From positions 1 through 64,000 of the forward strand of contig JAIUNU010000005.1 in assembly GCA_020161365.1 (NCBI GenBank): a stretch of DNA of 64,000 bases. The letters run 5' to 3'. Position 1 is the stretch's first letter; each line of letters starts with the position of its first letter. Positions 41,224 to 50,746 of the stretch are shown piece by piece. Made by a program: the position numbers and the translations under genes. The notes below the pieces were generated by a model. It worked only from the letters and a program-made list of their open reading frames with translations. It had not been told where the DNA came from and did not search any database. This DNA is from Pseudomonadota bacterium (lineage in GTDB: Bacteria; Pseudomonadota; Alphaproteobacteria; Caulobacterales; Caulobacteraceae).

Positions 41224-43017
41224 TCAGAAAGCCTCCGCAGGCAGCGCCATCAGGGTCGCCGAACCGGTCTTCAGCTTGGCCAGATGCGACGCTGCGTCAG
41301 GCAAGATGCGTTCGATGAAATAGCGACCGGTCGTCAGCTTGGTCGAATAGAACGGGTCGGACGAACCGGCCGCGATCTTGGCGTTGGCGGCCTTGGCCAT
41401 CAGCGCCCACATGTAGGCTAGGCCCGTCAGGCCGAAGAGGTGCATGTAGTCGGTCGAGGCCGCGCCGGCGTTGTCAGGGTTCTGCAGGCCGTTCTGCATC
41501 AGCCACATGGTGCCGTCCTGCAGCTGGGCCTTCACCCCGCCCAGCGCTTCGATGAACGGCTTCAGCGCCTCGTCGGTGTCGTTCTCGCCGATGAACTGGT
41601 CGATTTCCTGGAAGAAGGTCATGACCGCGCGGCCGCCCTTGGCCGCCAGCTTGCGGCCGACCAGGTCCAGGGCCTGCACGCCGTTGGTGCCCTCGTAGAT
41701 CAGGGCGATGCGGCAGTCGCGCATGAATTGGCTGACCGGGAAGTGTTCGGTGAAGCCGCTGCCGCCATGCACCTGAACGGCGTTCGAGCAGACCTGGAAG
41801 CCCTTGTCGGTCAGGTAGCCTTTCAGCACCGGCGTCATCAGGCCCATATAGTCGGACGACTTCTCGCGCACCGCCGCGTCGGGGTGGACGTGCGAGAGGT
41901 CGCCGTGCAGGGCGGTCCAGAACAGGAAGGCGCGGCCGCCTTCGATCAGGGCCTTGCTCTCGAGCAGCATGCGACGCACGTCCGGATGGACGATGATCGG
42001 GTCGGCCGGGCCTTCGGCGTTCTTCGGGCCGGTCAGCGAGCGGCCTTGCAGGCGGTCCTTGGCGAAGGCGACGGCGGCCTGGTAGGCGGCTTCGCCCTGG
42101 GCCACGCCCTGCATGCCTACGCCCAGGCGGGCCTCGTTCATCATGACGAACATGATCTTGAGGCCGGAATTCTCCTCACCGATCAGGTAGCCGGTCGCCT
42201 CGTCATACTGCATCACGCAGGTGGCGTTGCCGTGGATGCCCATCTTTTCTTCGAGGCCCACGCACTTGGCGCCTTCGTTGCGCGGCCCCACCGAACCGTC
42301 GGCGTTGGGGATGAACTTCGGCACGATGAACAGGCTGATGCCCTTCACCCCGGCCGGCGCGCCCTCGATGCGGGCCAGAACGAGGTGGACGATGTTGTCG
42401 GCCATGTCGTGCTCGCCGGCCGAGATCCAGATCTTCTGGCCGGTGATCTTGTAGCTGCCGTCGGCCTGAGGGACCGCCTTGGTGCGCAGCAGGCCAAGGT
42501 CCGTGCCGCAGTGCGGCTCGGTCAGGTTCATGGTGCCGGTCCATTCGCCGGACACCATCTTGGGCAGGTAGGTCTGCTTCTGCGCGTCAGAGCCGCCCGT
42601 GTGGATGGCCGAATAGGCGCCGTGGGCCAGGCCCGGATACATTGAGAAGGCCATGTTGGCCGAGCTCGACATCTCGCTGAACGCCAGGTTCACGACGTGC
42701 GGCAGGCCTTGGCCGCCATAGGCCGGGTCCGAACCGATCGCGGTCCAGCCGCCCTCGCACAGCTGCTTGTAGGCGTCCTTGAAGCCCGGCGGGGTGGTGA
42801 CGGTGTTGGTGACCGGATCCAGCTTGCAGCCCGTCTTGTCGCCGACCGTATTCAGCGGCGCCAGCACCCCGCCCGTGAACTGGGCGGCGGCCTCGAGGAT
42901 CTGCTCGACCACCTCGAACGGCGCATCGGAGAAGCCCGGCAGGTCGCCGTGCTGGTCGATATTGAGCACGTCGCGCAGAATGAAGGCGTGATCGCGAACG
43001 GGCGGCTGATAGGTCAT
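41224..43017 (-). CDS. Large acyl-CoA dehydrogenase (DmdC/FadE-like, 597 aa)
   Basis: A 597-aa acyl-CoA dehydrogenase of the long group that has an extra N-terminal segment (MTYQPPVRDHAFILRDVLNI) and a C-terminal extension domain of about 120 residues. MNLTEPHCGTDLGLLRTKA and KIWISAGEHDMADN mark the middle domain, and IALIYEGTNGVQALDLVGRK the catalytic end. Relatives include 3-methylmercaptopropionyl-CoA dehydrogenase DmdC, but in this beta-oxidation operon a fatty acyl-CoA substrate is more likely. It is the first enzyme gene after the MerR regulator, 87 bp downstream. Confidence 0.9.
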   Translation of the reverse strand: MTYQPPVRDHAFILRDVLNIDQHGDLPGFSDAPFEVVEQILEAAAQFTGGVLAPLNTVGDKTGCKLDPVTNTVTTPPGFKDAYKQLCEGGWTAIGSDPAYGGQGLPHVVNLAFSEMSSSANMAFSMYPGLAHGAYSAIHTGGSDAQKQTYLPKMVSGEWTGTMNLTEPHCGTDLGLLRTKAVPQADGSYKITGQKIWISAGEHDMADNIVHLVLARIEGAPAGVKGISLFIVPKFIPNADGSVGPRNEGAKCVGLEEKMGIHGNATCVMQYDEATGYLIGEENSGLKIMFVMMNEARLGVGMQGVAQGEAAYQAAVAFAKDRLQGRSLTGPKNAEGPADPIIVHPDVRRMLLESKALIEGGRAFLFWTALHGDLSHVHPDAAVREKSSDYMGLMTPVLKGYLTDKGFQVCSNAVQVHGGSGFTEHFPVSQFMRDCRIALIYEGTNGVQALDLVGRKLAAKGGRAVMTFFQEIDQFIGENDTDEALKPFIEALGGVKAQLQDGTMWLMQNGLQNPDNAGAASTDYMHLFGLTGLAYMWALMAKAANAKIAAGSSDPFYSTKLTTGRYFIERILPDAASHLAKLKTGSATLMALPAEAF

Positions 43018-43104
43018 GGAACGGTCCTGGCTAGGATCGGGAGGAGGAAAGACGGGCGGCCGCCTTGCGCGTCTTGTCGACGGCGTCGGCGGCGCGTGAG
43101 GGCC

Positions 43105-43584
43105 CTACTTGCCCAGCATCGCGTCGGCGTGGCCGTCGAGGCGGGCGCGCAGCACCTGCTCGTAGTCGGCCGCGCGGGGCAGCAGGTCGGGGCGGATTTC
43201 GGTGAGGCGGCGCTCGAGGCGATTGCAGGCCTCGCGCAGCTCGATCAGGGCGTTGTCGATATCGTCGCGCTGTTGCTCCAGCGCCGTGGCGCGTTCGCGG
43301 AACTTCTTCAGCGAGCGGGCCATCTGCGCCGCGCCCTCGTCGTTCTCGTCATAGAGGTCGAGCAGTTCGCGGATCTCGGTCAGGGACAGGCCCACCCGCT
43401 TGCCGCGCAGGATCAGCTGCAGACGGACGCGGTCCTTGTGAGAGTAGACGCGGTTCAGGCCTTCACGAGCGGGGTTCAACAGCCCCTTGTCCTCGTAGAA
43501 GCGCAAGGCGCGGGGCGTGGCTTTAAATTCGTTGCACAGCTGGCGGATCGTGAAAGTCCGCTCGGGGCGTCGCAGGTCGGCCAT
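43105..43584 (-). CDS. MerR-family regulator of the beta-oxidation operon (LiuR-like)
   Basis: A 159-aa regulator. The winged HTH (about 10-80) has TFTIRQLCNEFKATPRALRF and YEDKGLLNPAREGLNRVYS. A long coiled coil follows (about 95-145: KKFRERATALEQQRDDIDNA and following). No metal-binding cysteines are present, which separates it from metal-sensing MerR types and fits the LiuR group that controls fatty-acid and branched-chain degradation. It heads the operon, with a candidate operator at 43682. Confidence 0.87.
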   Translation of the reverse strand: MADLRRPERTFTIRQLCNEFKATPRALRFYEDKGLLNPAREGLNRVYSHKDRVRLQLILRGKRVGLSLTEIRELLDLYDENDEGAAQMARSLKKFRERATALEQQRDDIDNALIELREACNRLERRLTEIRPDLLPRAADYEQVLRARLDGHADAMLGK

Positions 43585-43681
43585 GGATGGAAACCTCCCA
43601 AGGAAGAGGGCCTGGCTACCGCGGCCGGGCCGCTTTGTTATCGTTGATCACCCTAAACCCGATCCCGTGACGTCGTCAACG

Positions 43682-43697
43682 CTTACGTAAACGTCAA
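43682..43697. promoter_or_regulatory. Candidate MerR/LiuR operator, ACGT-AA-ACGT core
   Basis: CTTACGTAAACGTCAA has a symmetrical ACGT-N2-ACGT core and lies in the 192-bp divergent region between the MerR gene and the S24-like gene. A related GTGACGTCGTCAACG lies just upstream at 43667-43681, and AGACGTAGG downstream. Such ACGT-rich palindromes are typical for MerR-type fatty-acid regulators. Confidence 0.5.
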
Positions 43698-43776
43698 TCT
43701 AGACGTAGGCGATAGGTTTGCATTCCTAGCGTGGGGGGCTTAGCTTCCCCGAGAAGGCCGATTGGAGGAGGAGCCG

Positions 43777-44418
43777 ATGGCGACCCTGTCTCACGGCGAA
43801 ATCTGGCGCGCGATCGACGCCCTGGCCGAACGCTTCGACATGACCCCCTCGGCCATGGCCAGGATGGCGGGTCTTGATCCCACCAGCTTCAACCGCTCCA
43901 AGCGCGGATCCGCCGAGGCCGGCCACGCCCGCTGGCCCTCGACCGAAAGCCTGTCCAAGCTCCTGGAGGCCACCGGGGTCAATTTCTCGGAGTTCGCCGC
44001 CCTGACCGAGCGGTCGCCGGTCCGCACGGCCGGCCGGCGGGGCGCGCCGCTGATCGACCTGGCCCAGGCCGGCAAGGACGGCTTCTTCGACGCAGCAGGC
44101 CTGCCGGTCGGCGGCGGATGGGACGAAGCGCCCGCGCCTGAGTTAGAGGACGGCCTGTTCGCGCTGGAGGTGACCGGCGACGACCTCGCGCCGGTCTATC
44201 GCGACGGCGACCGACTGCTGGTTTCGCCGACCCTGGAGCCGCGCAAGGGCGATCGCGTGGTGGCGCGCACCCATGGCGGCGAGGTCTTGGTGCGGGAGCT
44301 GGGCCGGGTCACGGCGCGGAGCATCGAACTCCTGGCGTTGGACCGCGCGGGCGCGGAGCGCCTGATGTCGCGCGACGAGGTCGCCTGGATCGCCCGGATC
44401 GTCTGGGTCAGCCAGTAG
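43777..44418 (+). CDS. XRE/S24-like repressor lacking the catalytic Ser-Lys dyad
   Basis: A 213-aa protein with an N-terminal helix-turn-helix (about 5-70: FDMTPSAMARMAGLDPTSFN, WPSTESLSKLLEATG) and a C-terminal LexA/S24 fold (about 120-210). In LexA the serine lies in G-x-S-M and the lysine in V-K-R-L. Here the matching segments read GDDLAPVYRDGD and VLVREL, so serine is Asp and lysine is Arg. Self-cleavage is therefore not expected. GGAGGAGG before ATG 43777 is a strong binding site. It is divergent from the MerR gene. Confidence 0.82.
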   Translation: MATLSHGEIWRAIDALAERFDMTPSAMARMAGLDPTSFNRSKRGSAEAGHARWPSTESLSKLLEATGVNFSEFAALTERSPVRTAGRRGAPLIDLAQAGKDGFFDAAGLPVGGGWDEAPAPELEDGLFALEVTGDDLAPVYRDGDRLLVSPTLEPRKGDRVVARTHGGEVLVRELGRVTARSIELLALDRAGAERLMSRDEVAWIARIVWVSQ

Positions 44419-44451
44419 GCCGACCCAGGCCAAGGATCTTATCCGGCAGGA

Positions 44452-44661
44452 TCAGGTGCGCGGGCAGTCGGCGTGGCTGTCGAGCAGCCAGGCGATCAGC
44501 GGGCCGGCGGCCGGATCGGCGCACGACACGTCCACCCGATAGGAATTCCAGGTGTCGTTGTGTGCGGCCTCGACGTGGGCGTCGGGGAACTGTTGCACGA
44601 TCCCGCCGAGCAGGGAGTCGAATTCCTGGCGGTCGGTGGGGCGGAGCGTGAAGGAAGCCAT
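44452..44661 (-). CDS. Small conserved-looking hypothetical protein, 69 aa
   Basis: A 69-aa soluble protein, FTLRPTDRQEFDSLLGGIVQ at the N-terminus and VDVSCADPAAGPLIAWLLDS near the end, with two cysteines and no signal peptide. Codon use matches the neighbours. It converges with the S24-like gene. No family is recognised and the binding site is weak. Confidence 0.55.
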   Translation of the reverse strand: MASFTLRPTDRQEFDSLLGGIVQQFPDAHVEAAHNDTWNSYRVDVSCADPAAGPLIAWLLDSHADCPRT

Positions 44662-44816
44662 GGGACGAAACCTTGAGGACTAATCTTGGTTCTGATGGTT
44701 TCAGCCTAGACTCCGAAACATGGGCATACCCTTAATCCCGGCTTCAGGCGGCGTTCATCCTCGCGGACATGGTGTCGCAGGTCGCGGGGATTCACCCGGC
44801 GCGACCTGCATCTTGC

Positions 44817-44839
44817 CGCCTCTCCCGTAAGGGGAGAGG
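44817..44839 (-). terminator. Hairpin after lysK
   Basis: GCCTCTCCC at 44817-44825 pairs with 44831-44839 around a 5-nt loop, directly after the lysK stop. The sequence resembles intergenic repeats common in alphaproteobacteria. The remaining gap 44662-44816 shows nothing clear. Confidence 0.5.
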
Positions 44840-44841
44840 CG

Positions 44842-46500
44842 CTAGCCCAGCTTCTCTTCGATCAGCGCCACCGTGCGGTCGATCCCGAAGATCGCCGCGA
44901 AGGAACCGAAGCGCGGGCCCTGGCTCTGGCCCAGCAGCACCTCGTAGAGGGCCTGGAACCAGGCGCGCAGCGGGTCGAAGCCATGGGTCTTGCCGACCTC
45001 GAACACCTCGTTCTGGATCAGCTCGGCGTCCTGGGTGCCGGCCGGCATGGCCTTCAGCTTGGCCAGCAGGTCCAGCATGGCGGCGCGCTCCTGGTCGGTC
45101 GGCGCGCGGAACACCTTCGAGGGCTTCACGAAGTCCTCGTAGTAGTTGATCGCGTAGCCCGCCAGGCGGTCCAGCAGCGGCTGGGTCTCCGGCGAGGCGC
45201 CCGGGATGTAGCGCGACAGGAAGCCCCAGAGGATTTCCTTGGTCGAGGCGTCGGCGGCCGAGACGAGGTTCAGCATCAGGCTGAACGACACCGGCGAGCC
45301 CTGTTCGGGCGGCGTCCCTGCGTGGATGTGCCAGACCGGGTTGTCCAGCTGTTTGGCCGGCTCCTGGCGGCCGAACGCATCCAGTTGCTGCAGGTACTCG
45401 TCGGTCGCCTTCGGGATGACGTCGAAATAGAGCTTCTTGGCCGACTTGGGGCTCTGGAACATGTAGTACGACAGGCTCTCGGGCGCGCCGTACCGCAGCC
45501 AGTCCTCCATGGAGAGGCCGTTGCCCTTGGACTTGGAGATCTTCTGGTTGTTCTCGTCCAGGAAGAGCTCGTAGTTGAAGCCTTCCGGCGGAACCCCGCC
45601 CAGCGCCCTACAGATCGCGCCCGAGGCCTTGACCGAGTCGATCAGGTCCTTGCCCGACATCTCATAGTCGACGCCAAGCGCGGTCCAGCGCATGGCCCAG
45701 TCAGGCTTCCACTGCATCTTCACGTGGCCGCCGGTGACCGGGACCTCGACCTTCGAGCCGTCCTCGTCCTCGAAGACGATCGTGCCCTTCTCGACATTGC
45801 GCTCCAGGGTCGGGACCTGCAGCACCTTGCCCGTCGACGGGCTGATCGGCAGGAACGGCGAGTAGGTCGCGCGGCGCTCTTCGCCCAGCGTCGGCAGCAT
45901 CACCTTCTGGATCGCGTCGAAGCGCTCGAGCGCCGTCAGCAGGGTCGCGTCGAACAGGCCGCCCTTGTAGCACTCGGTCGAGGAGACGAATTCGTACTCG
46001 AAGCCGAAGCCGTCCAGAAACGCGCGCAGGCGGGCGTTGTTGTGCGCGCCGAAGCTGTCGTGGGTGCCGAAGGGGTCACGGACGACAGTCAGCGGCTTGC
46101 CCAGATCCTCGATCAGCGGCTGCTTGTTCTCGATGTTGTCGGGAACCTTGCGCAGGCCATCCATGTCGTCGCTGAAGGCGATCAGGCGCGTGGGGATGTG
46201 GTCGTCGACCAGCGCGCGGAAGGCCTGACGCACCATGGTCGTGCGCGCCACCTCGCCAAAGGTGCCCAGGTGCGGCAGGCCCGACGGCCCGTAGCCCGTT
46301 TCGAAGATCACGGCCTTGGCCAGCGCCGGATAGGTTTTCACCGCCTCGTCGGTCTTGCCGGCGTCGATCAGGGCCTTGGCGGCTTCCTGGTCGGCGCGGT
46401 CGGGGAGGCGCACGCGCAGGACGCGGGCGATCGTGGCGCGCGCCTGCTCGAAGGGCCAGGAGCGGGCGTCACGGGCGAGGGGGGAGAGGCCTTCAAACAT
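44842..46500 (-). CDS. lysK: Lysyl-tRNA synthetase, class I
   Basis: A 552-aa class I lysine-tRNA ligase, the archaeal-type enzyme found in many alphaproteobacteria in place of the class II form. It charges tRNA-Lys with lysine using ATP. The Rossmann-fold signature HIGH appears as HLGT (77-80) in [14 protein letters not shown], and KMSKS as KISKSKGNG near residue 307. The C-terminal half is the helical anticodon domain, ending VALIEEKLG. The length is typical. Confidence 0.93.
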   Translation of the reverse strand: MFEGLSPLARDARSWPFEQARATIARVLRVRLPDRADQEAAKALIDAGKTDEAVKTYPALAKAVIFETGYGPSGLPHLGTFGEVARTTMVRQAFRALVDDHIPTRLIAFSDDMDGLRKVPDNIENKQPLIEDLGKPLTVVRDPFGTHDSFGAHNNARLRAFLDGFGFEYEFVSSTECYKGGLFDATLLTALERFDAIQKVMLPTLGEERRATYSPFLPISPSTGKVLQVPTLERNVEKGTIVFEDEDGSKVEVPVTGGHVKMQWKPDWAMRWTALGVDYEMSGKDLIDSVKASGAICRALGGVPPEGFNYELFLDENNQKISKSKGNGLSMEDWLRYGAPESLSYYMFQSPKSAKKLYFDVIPKATDEYLQQLDAFGRQEPAKQLDNPVWHIHAGTPPEQGSPVSFSLMLNLVSAADASTKEILWGFLSRYIPGASPETQPLLDRLAGYAINYYEDFVKPSKVFRAPTDQERAAMLDLLAKLKAMPAGTQDAELIQNEVFEVGKTHGFDPLRAWFQALYEVLLGQSQGPRFGSFAAIFGIDRTVALIEEKLG

Positions 46501-46561
46501 GCGGGGCGGTATAAGCGCTGACGCGGCGAAGGGCTAGGGTGGTGGTCGCCTCAAGCTCCAT

Positions 46562-46605
46562 CACCGTGTCATCCCGGCCGCAGCGCTATCCGGGATGACG
46601 CGGTG
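46562..46605 (-). terminator. Hairpin between pgm and lysK
   Basis: GTCATCCCGG at 46568-46577 pairs with 46590-46599, extended by CACCG/CGGTG (46562-46566 with 46601-46605). It lies after the pgm stop. Sequences of this kind recur in Caulobacter-type intergenic regions. Confidence 0.5.
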
Positions 46606-46616
46606 GTTGAGCGCCT

Positions 46617-48269
46617 TCAGCCTTTCAGCGCCCCCGCCACCACTTCCCGCGCCTCGGCCTGGACCTGCTTCAGGTGATCCGGGCCCAGGAACGACTCCGC
46701 ATAGACCTTGTAGACGTCCTCGGTGCCCGAAGGCCGCGCAGCGAACCAGGCGTTCTGCGTGCAGACCTTCAGGCCGCCGATCGCCTCGCCGTTGCCGGGG
46801 GCGGCCGTGAGGATGTCGGTGATCGCCTCGCCAGCGAGGGTCTTGGCTGAGACATCGCTAGGGCTCAGCTTGGAAAGCCGCGCCTTGTCCTCGCGGCTGG
46901 CCGGGGCGTCGACGCGGGCGTAGGCCGGCGCGCCGTACGTCTTGGTCAGGCCGGCATAGAGCTGGCTGGCGCTCTGGCCCGTCACCGCCTGGATTTCGGC
47001 CGCCAGCAAGGCCAGCTGTATGCCGTCCTTGTCGGTCGTCCAGACGCCGCCGTCGTGACGCAGGAAGGCCGCGCCCGCCGACTCCTCGCCGCCGAAACCG
47101 ACCGAGCCGTCCAGGAGGCCGGGCACAAAGTACTTGAAGCCGACCGGTACTTCGAGCAGCCGACGGCCCAGCCCCGCCACCACGCGGTCGATCATCGAGG
47201 ACGAGACCAGCGTCTTGCCGACCGCCGTATCCGCGCTCCAGGCCGGGCGATGGCTGAACAGGTACGAGATCGCGGCGGCCAGATAGTGGTTGGGGTTCAT
47301 CAGCCCGCCGTCGGGGGTGACGATGCCGTGGCGGTCGGCGTCGGCGTCGTTGCCGGTCGCGACGTCATAGGGGGCGAACTCATGGGCCGCGCCGCCCTTC
47401 ATGATCCCGATCAGATTGGCCATGGCCGAGGCGGACGAGCAGTCCATCCGGATCTTGCCGTCGGTGTCGAGCGGCATGAACGCCCAGCGCGGATCGACGG
47501 CCTGATTGACCACGGTCAGGTCCAGGCCGTGGCGCTCGGCGATCGCGCCCCAGTAGGCGACGGCCGCGCCGCCCAGCGGGTCTGCGCCAATGCGCACCTT
47601 GGCCGCACGGATAGCGGCCATATCGATCACCGCGGGTAGGTCGTCGACATATCGGCCCAGGAAGTCGTAGCCGCCCACGGCCTTGCGGGCCGTCTCGAAC
47701 GGGACGCGTTTTACGCCGGCCAGGCCTTGGACCAGGAGTTCGTTGGCGCGGGCGGCGATGGCGGAGGTGGCGGCTGAGTCCGCCGGACCGCCCGAGGGCG
47801 GGTTGTACTTGATGCCGCCATCCCGCGGCGGATTGTGCGAGGGGGTCAGCAGTAGGCCGTCAGCCTGTGCGCCGCCGTGGCGGTTGTGGGTCAGGATGGC
47901 GCGTGAGACGGCCGGGGTCGGGGTGAAGCCGTCGCGCGAGTCGACCAGAGTCTCGACCCCGTTGCCGGCCAGCACTTCCAGCACCGACCGCCAGGCCGGT
48001 TCGGACAGGCCATGGGTGTCGCGCCCGACGAACAGCGGGCCCGTGACGCCCTGGGCGGCGCGGTGCTCGACCACGGCTTGGGTGATCGCCAGGATGTGGG
48101 CCTCGTTGAACCCGCCGTCCAGGCTGGAGCCCCGGTGGCCCGAGGTGCCGAACACGACCTTCTGAGCGGGGTTTGAGACGTCCGGCACGATCTCGAAATA
48201 GGCCGCCATCAGGGCGTCGAGATCGACAAGATCTCCGGGCAGAGCGCGAAGGCCGGCGCGGTCGTGCAT
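46617..48269 (-). CDS. pgm: Phosphoglucomutase (alpha-D-glucose phosphate-specific)
   Basis: A 550-aa enzyme interconverting glucose 1-phosphate and glucose 6-phosphate. The phosphoserine loop is [13 protein letters not shown], the metal loop [11 protein letters not shown], the sugar loop [10 protein letters not shown], and the phosphate loop [16 protein letters not shown] 48269 with AGGTGA upstream is preferred to the TTG one codon earlier. It supplies glucose 1-phosphate for UDP-glucose and so for galE-dependent polysaccharides. It is followed by lysK 116 bp away. Confidence 0.93.
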   Translation of the reverse strand: MHDRAGLRALPGDLVDLDALMAAYFEIVPDVSNPAQKVVFGTSGHRGSSLDGGFNEAHILAITQAVVEHRAAQGVTGPLFVGRDTHGLSEPAWRSVLEVLAGNGVETLVDSRDGFTPTPAVSRAILTHNRHGGAQADGLLLTPSHNPPRDGGIKYNPPSGGPADSAATSAIAARANELLVQGLAGVKRVPFETARKAVGGYDFLGRYVDDLPAVIDMAAIRAAKVRIGADPLGGAAVAYWGAIAERHGLDLTVVNQAVDPRWAFMPLDTDGKIRMDCSSASAMANLIGIMKGGAAHEFAPYDVATGNDADADRHGIVTPDGGLMNPNHYLAAAISYLFSHRPAWSADTAVGKTLVSSSMIDRVVAGLGRRLLEVPVGFKYFVPGLLDGSVGFGGEESAGAAFLRHDGGVWTTDKDGIQLALLAAEIQAVTGQSASQLYAGLTKTYGAPAYARVDAPASREDKARLSKLSPSDVSAKTLAGEAITDILTAAPGNGEAIGGLKVCTQNAWFAARPSGTEDVYKVYAESFLGPDHLKQVQAEAREVVAGALKG

Positions 48270-48573
48270 CAAGTCACCTGATAGAGTTTGGACGTCTCCA
48301 TAAGCTGGAGGTCCTAGAGCGCGAGGGAAACAATTTCACGAACTATCTGATCTCTTCTCCGCCCCCAAAGGGTATCCGCCCCCTCTCGGCGGCCTTGGCC
48401 GGAGCGCTAGCGGGGCGGGCGGCCTTGAAATCCGTTGTCTGTGGCGGCCGGTCATGTGTTGGGGCGCCTTCCGCGCCCCCTCGGACAAAGCGCCGCATGG
48501 CGCAGCCGTGGTGGCGACTGTCATCGTCCTCGTGGTCTCCTCTGAGTCGGGACCGAAAACGCGAGCGACCGAG
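48270..48573. other. Intergenic stretch with no supported gene
   Basis: About 300 bp between pgm and the zinc-ribbon gene. Reading frames exist on both strands, but none shows a motif, leader or good ribosome-binding site. The promoter of pgm is expected near 48280-48340. Confidence 0.4.
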
Positions 48574-48786
48574 ATGGCTGGTCTGGACGTGGGTGGCGTT
48601 GAACTGGGCTTCACCTGCCCGCACTGCGGTGGTCAAGCGCCGGCCCGCATCGCGGCGGTGCGGATGCTGCCCGTCATCGACTGCGGCTGCGGCGAACGCT
48701 TCGGGGTCGACCTCGCGAGCTTCGCCGCCCAGGTCACCGCCGCCGAGGCCGCAGCCCGCGCAGCGCGACGACGACCGCGCGCCTGA
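48574..48786 (+). CDS. Small zinc-ribbon protein, 70 aa
   Basis: Starting at ATG 48574 the protein begins MAGLDVGGVELGFTCPHCGG, continues through VIDCGCGERFGVDLASF and ends in an Ala/Arg-rich helix. CPHC and CGCG form a four-cysteine zinc ribbon. The upstream in-frame extension to 48454 has no binding site and a poor sequence. It may bind nucleic acid or protein; no function is assigned. Confidence 0.6.
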   Translation: MAGLDVGGVELGFTCPHCGGQAPARIAAVRMLPVIDCGCGERFGVDLASFAAQVTAAEAAARAARRRPRA

Positions 48787-48876
48787 AGGGCGGTTTCTCA
48801 ACATCAACCTTGCCGCGCGGCGGGGTTCAGTTAACGTCCCTCCCAACAGAACAACGATAACTTAGGGAGTGAGACC

Positions 48877-50742
48877 ATGACGCCGCCCGATGGCGCGTCG
48901 CCTCCACGCGACGTCTCCACAGCTCCGTTCAAGCCGTTGGCCATGAAAGGCCCCGAGGTGTCGGTCGAGCGCCGACCGGACGGCTCGATCGTCATCACCT
49001 CCAACCATGCGCCCGGCGAGGGGCCGCGCTCGATCGCTCACCTGATTGCCGCAAAGGCCGCCGAGCATCCCGATCGGCCCTACCTGAAACAGCGCGAGCC
49101 AGGCCACGGCCCCTGGCGCGGCGTGACCTACGGCGAGGCGCTGCGGGCGGTCGAAGGGATCGCCCAATGGCTGATCGATCAGAAGCTTGGACCTCACGAC
49201 AGCGTCATGATCCTGTCGGGCAATTCGATCGAGCACGCCCTGATGACCCTGGGCGCCTATACCGCCGGCGTGCCGGCTGCGCCGATCAGTCCGGCCTACA
49301 GCCTGATCTCGACTGACCACGCCAAGCTCAAGCACTGCTTCGAGAAGGTCGCGCCCCGCGTCGTCTTCGCCCAGAGCGGCGCGATGTTCGCCGGGGCGTT
49401 GGCGACGCTGAAAGCGCTGGATCCCAGCCTTGCGGTGATCACCGCCGACGGCGTGGGCGATGGGGCGATCGCCTTTTCCGAGGTCGCCGGGACTGTCCCA
49501 ACGGCGGCGGTGGCTGCGGCCCGCGAGACCGTCGGCCCCGAGACGGTGGCCAAGTATCTCTTCACGTCCGGGTCGACGGGCCTGCCCAAGGCCGTGCCCC
49601 AGACCCACGGCATGATGGCCGGGGTAATCGCCGGCCAAGAGGGCCTGCGCACGGACACGCCGACCGACGACGTTCCCCAAAGCCTGGAATGGATGCCCTG
49701 GAGCCATATCTCGGCGGGCAATATCGGCTTCAACGCCGTGATCTGGGGCGGCGGCACGCTGCACATCGACGAGGGCAAGCCGCTGCCGGGCATGTTCGAG
49801 ACGACGATCAAGAACCTCTACGAGGTCTCGCCCATCGTCTTCGGCTCGGCCCCGATCGCGTTCTCGATGCTGGCCGAGGCGATGGAGAACGACCCCGTGC
49901 TACGGCGCTCGTTCTTCAAGAACCTGCGCTACATGGGCTATGGCGGCGCGACGCTGAGCAACGACGTCTACGAGCGCATCCAGGCCCTGGCCGTCGCCGA
50001 GACCGGGCATCGCATCCCGCTGACCACCATGTACGGCGCGACCGAAACGCAGGGCATTACCGTCACCCATTGGATCACCGAGCGGGTCGGGCTGGTGGGA
50101 CTGCCGCTGCCGGGCATCCAGCTGAAGCTGGCGCCCAGCGGCAGCAAGTACGAGGTGCGGGTGAAGGGCCCGACGGTGGCGGCGGGCTATCACAAGGACC
50201 CCGAACGCACGGCGGCGGCCTTCGACGAGGAGGGCTTCTACAAGCTGGGCGATGCGGCGCGGTTCGTCGACCCGGACGATCCGGCCAAGGGGCTCGTCTT
50301 CGACGGCCGGGTGACCGAGGATTTCAAGCTCGACAGCGGCACCTGGGTCAGCGTCGGCGTGCTGCGGCCCGACCTAGTGGCCGCCTGCAGCCCCTATATC
50401 CACGACGCGGTGATCACCGGCCAGGACAAGGCGTTCATCGGCGCGATGCTGTGGCCCTCGCCGGCCGGGCTGGCGGCCCTGGTCGCCGATCCTGGGCCGG
50501 GAACGCCGCTCGAAAAGCTGGTCGCGATCATCAAGGACCGACTGGCGGCGTTCAACGCCGGCGCCGGCGGCTCCTCGCGCCGCGTGGCCCGCTTCACCCT
50601 GCTAACCGAGCCACCGTCGATCGACGCGGGCGAGATCACCGACAAGGGCTACGTCAACCAGCGCTGCGTGCTGGAACGTCGCGGCGATCGCGTCGAGGCG
50701 CTCTACGCCAAGACGCCGGGGGAGGGGGTCTTCACGGTCTAG
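48877..50742 (+). CDS. Feruloyl-CoA synthetase-like AMP-forming ligase
   Basis: A 621-aa ANL-superfamily acyl-CoA ligase. The P-loop is YLFTSGSTGLPKAVPQTHGM, the adenine motif YGATETQGIT, and GDAARFVDPDDPAKGLVFDGRVTEDF the A7-A8 region. The C-terminal VARFTLLTEPPSIDAGEITD with the following KGYVNQR is characteristic of feruloyl-CoA synthase (Fcs) relatives, where this part contributes the catalytic lysine. TTAGGGAGTGAG precedes the ATG. A hydroxycinnamate substrate would complement the tannase/feruloyl esterase at 11090, but no enoyl-CoA hydratase/lyase is adjacent, so the substrate is open. Confidence 0.82.
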   Translation: MTPPDGASPPRDVSTAPFKPLAMKGPEVSVERRPDGSIVITSNHAPGEGPRSIAHLIAAKAAEHPDRPYLKQREPGHGPWRGVTYGEALRAVEGIAQWLIDQKLGPHDSVMILSGNSIEHALMTLGAYTAGVPAAPISPAYSLISTDHAKLKHCFEKVAPRVVFAQSGAMFAGALATLKALDPSLAVITADGVGDGAIAFSEVAGTVPTAAVAAARETVGPETVAKYLFTSGSTGLPKAVPQTHGMMAGVIAGQEGLRTDTPTDDVPQSLEWMPWSHISAGNIGFNAVIWGGGTLHIDEGKPLPGMFETTIKNLYEVSPIVFGSAPIAFSMLAEAMENDPVLRRSFFKNLRYMGYGGATLSNDVYERIQALAVAETGHRIPLTTMYGATETQGITVTHWITERVGLVGLPLPGIQLKLAPSGSKYEVRVKGPTVAAGYHKDPERTAAAFDEEGFYKLGDAARFVDPDDPAKGLVFDGRVTEDFKLDSGTWVSVGVLRPDLVAACSPYIHDAVITGQDKAFIGAMLWPSPAGLAALVADPGPGTPLEKLVAIIKDRLAAFNAGAGGSSRRVARFTLLTEPPSIDAGEITDKGYVNQRCVLERRGDRVEALYAKTPGEGVFTV

Positions 50743-50746
50743 CGGC

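Noticed and set aside
44817..46605. The hairpins near lysK and pgm as a mobile REP element family
   Set aside because: The two stems differ in sequence and only one copy of each was seen, so they are listed as terminator-like hairpins only.
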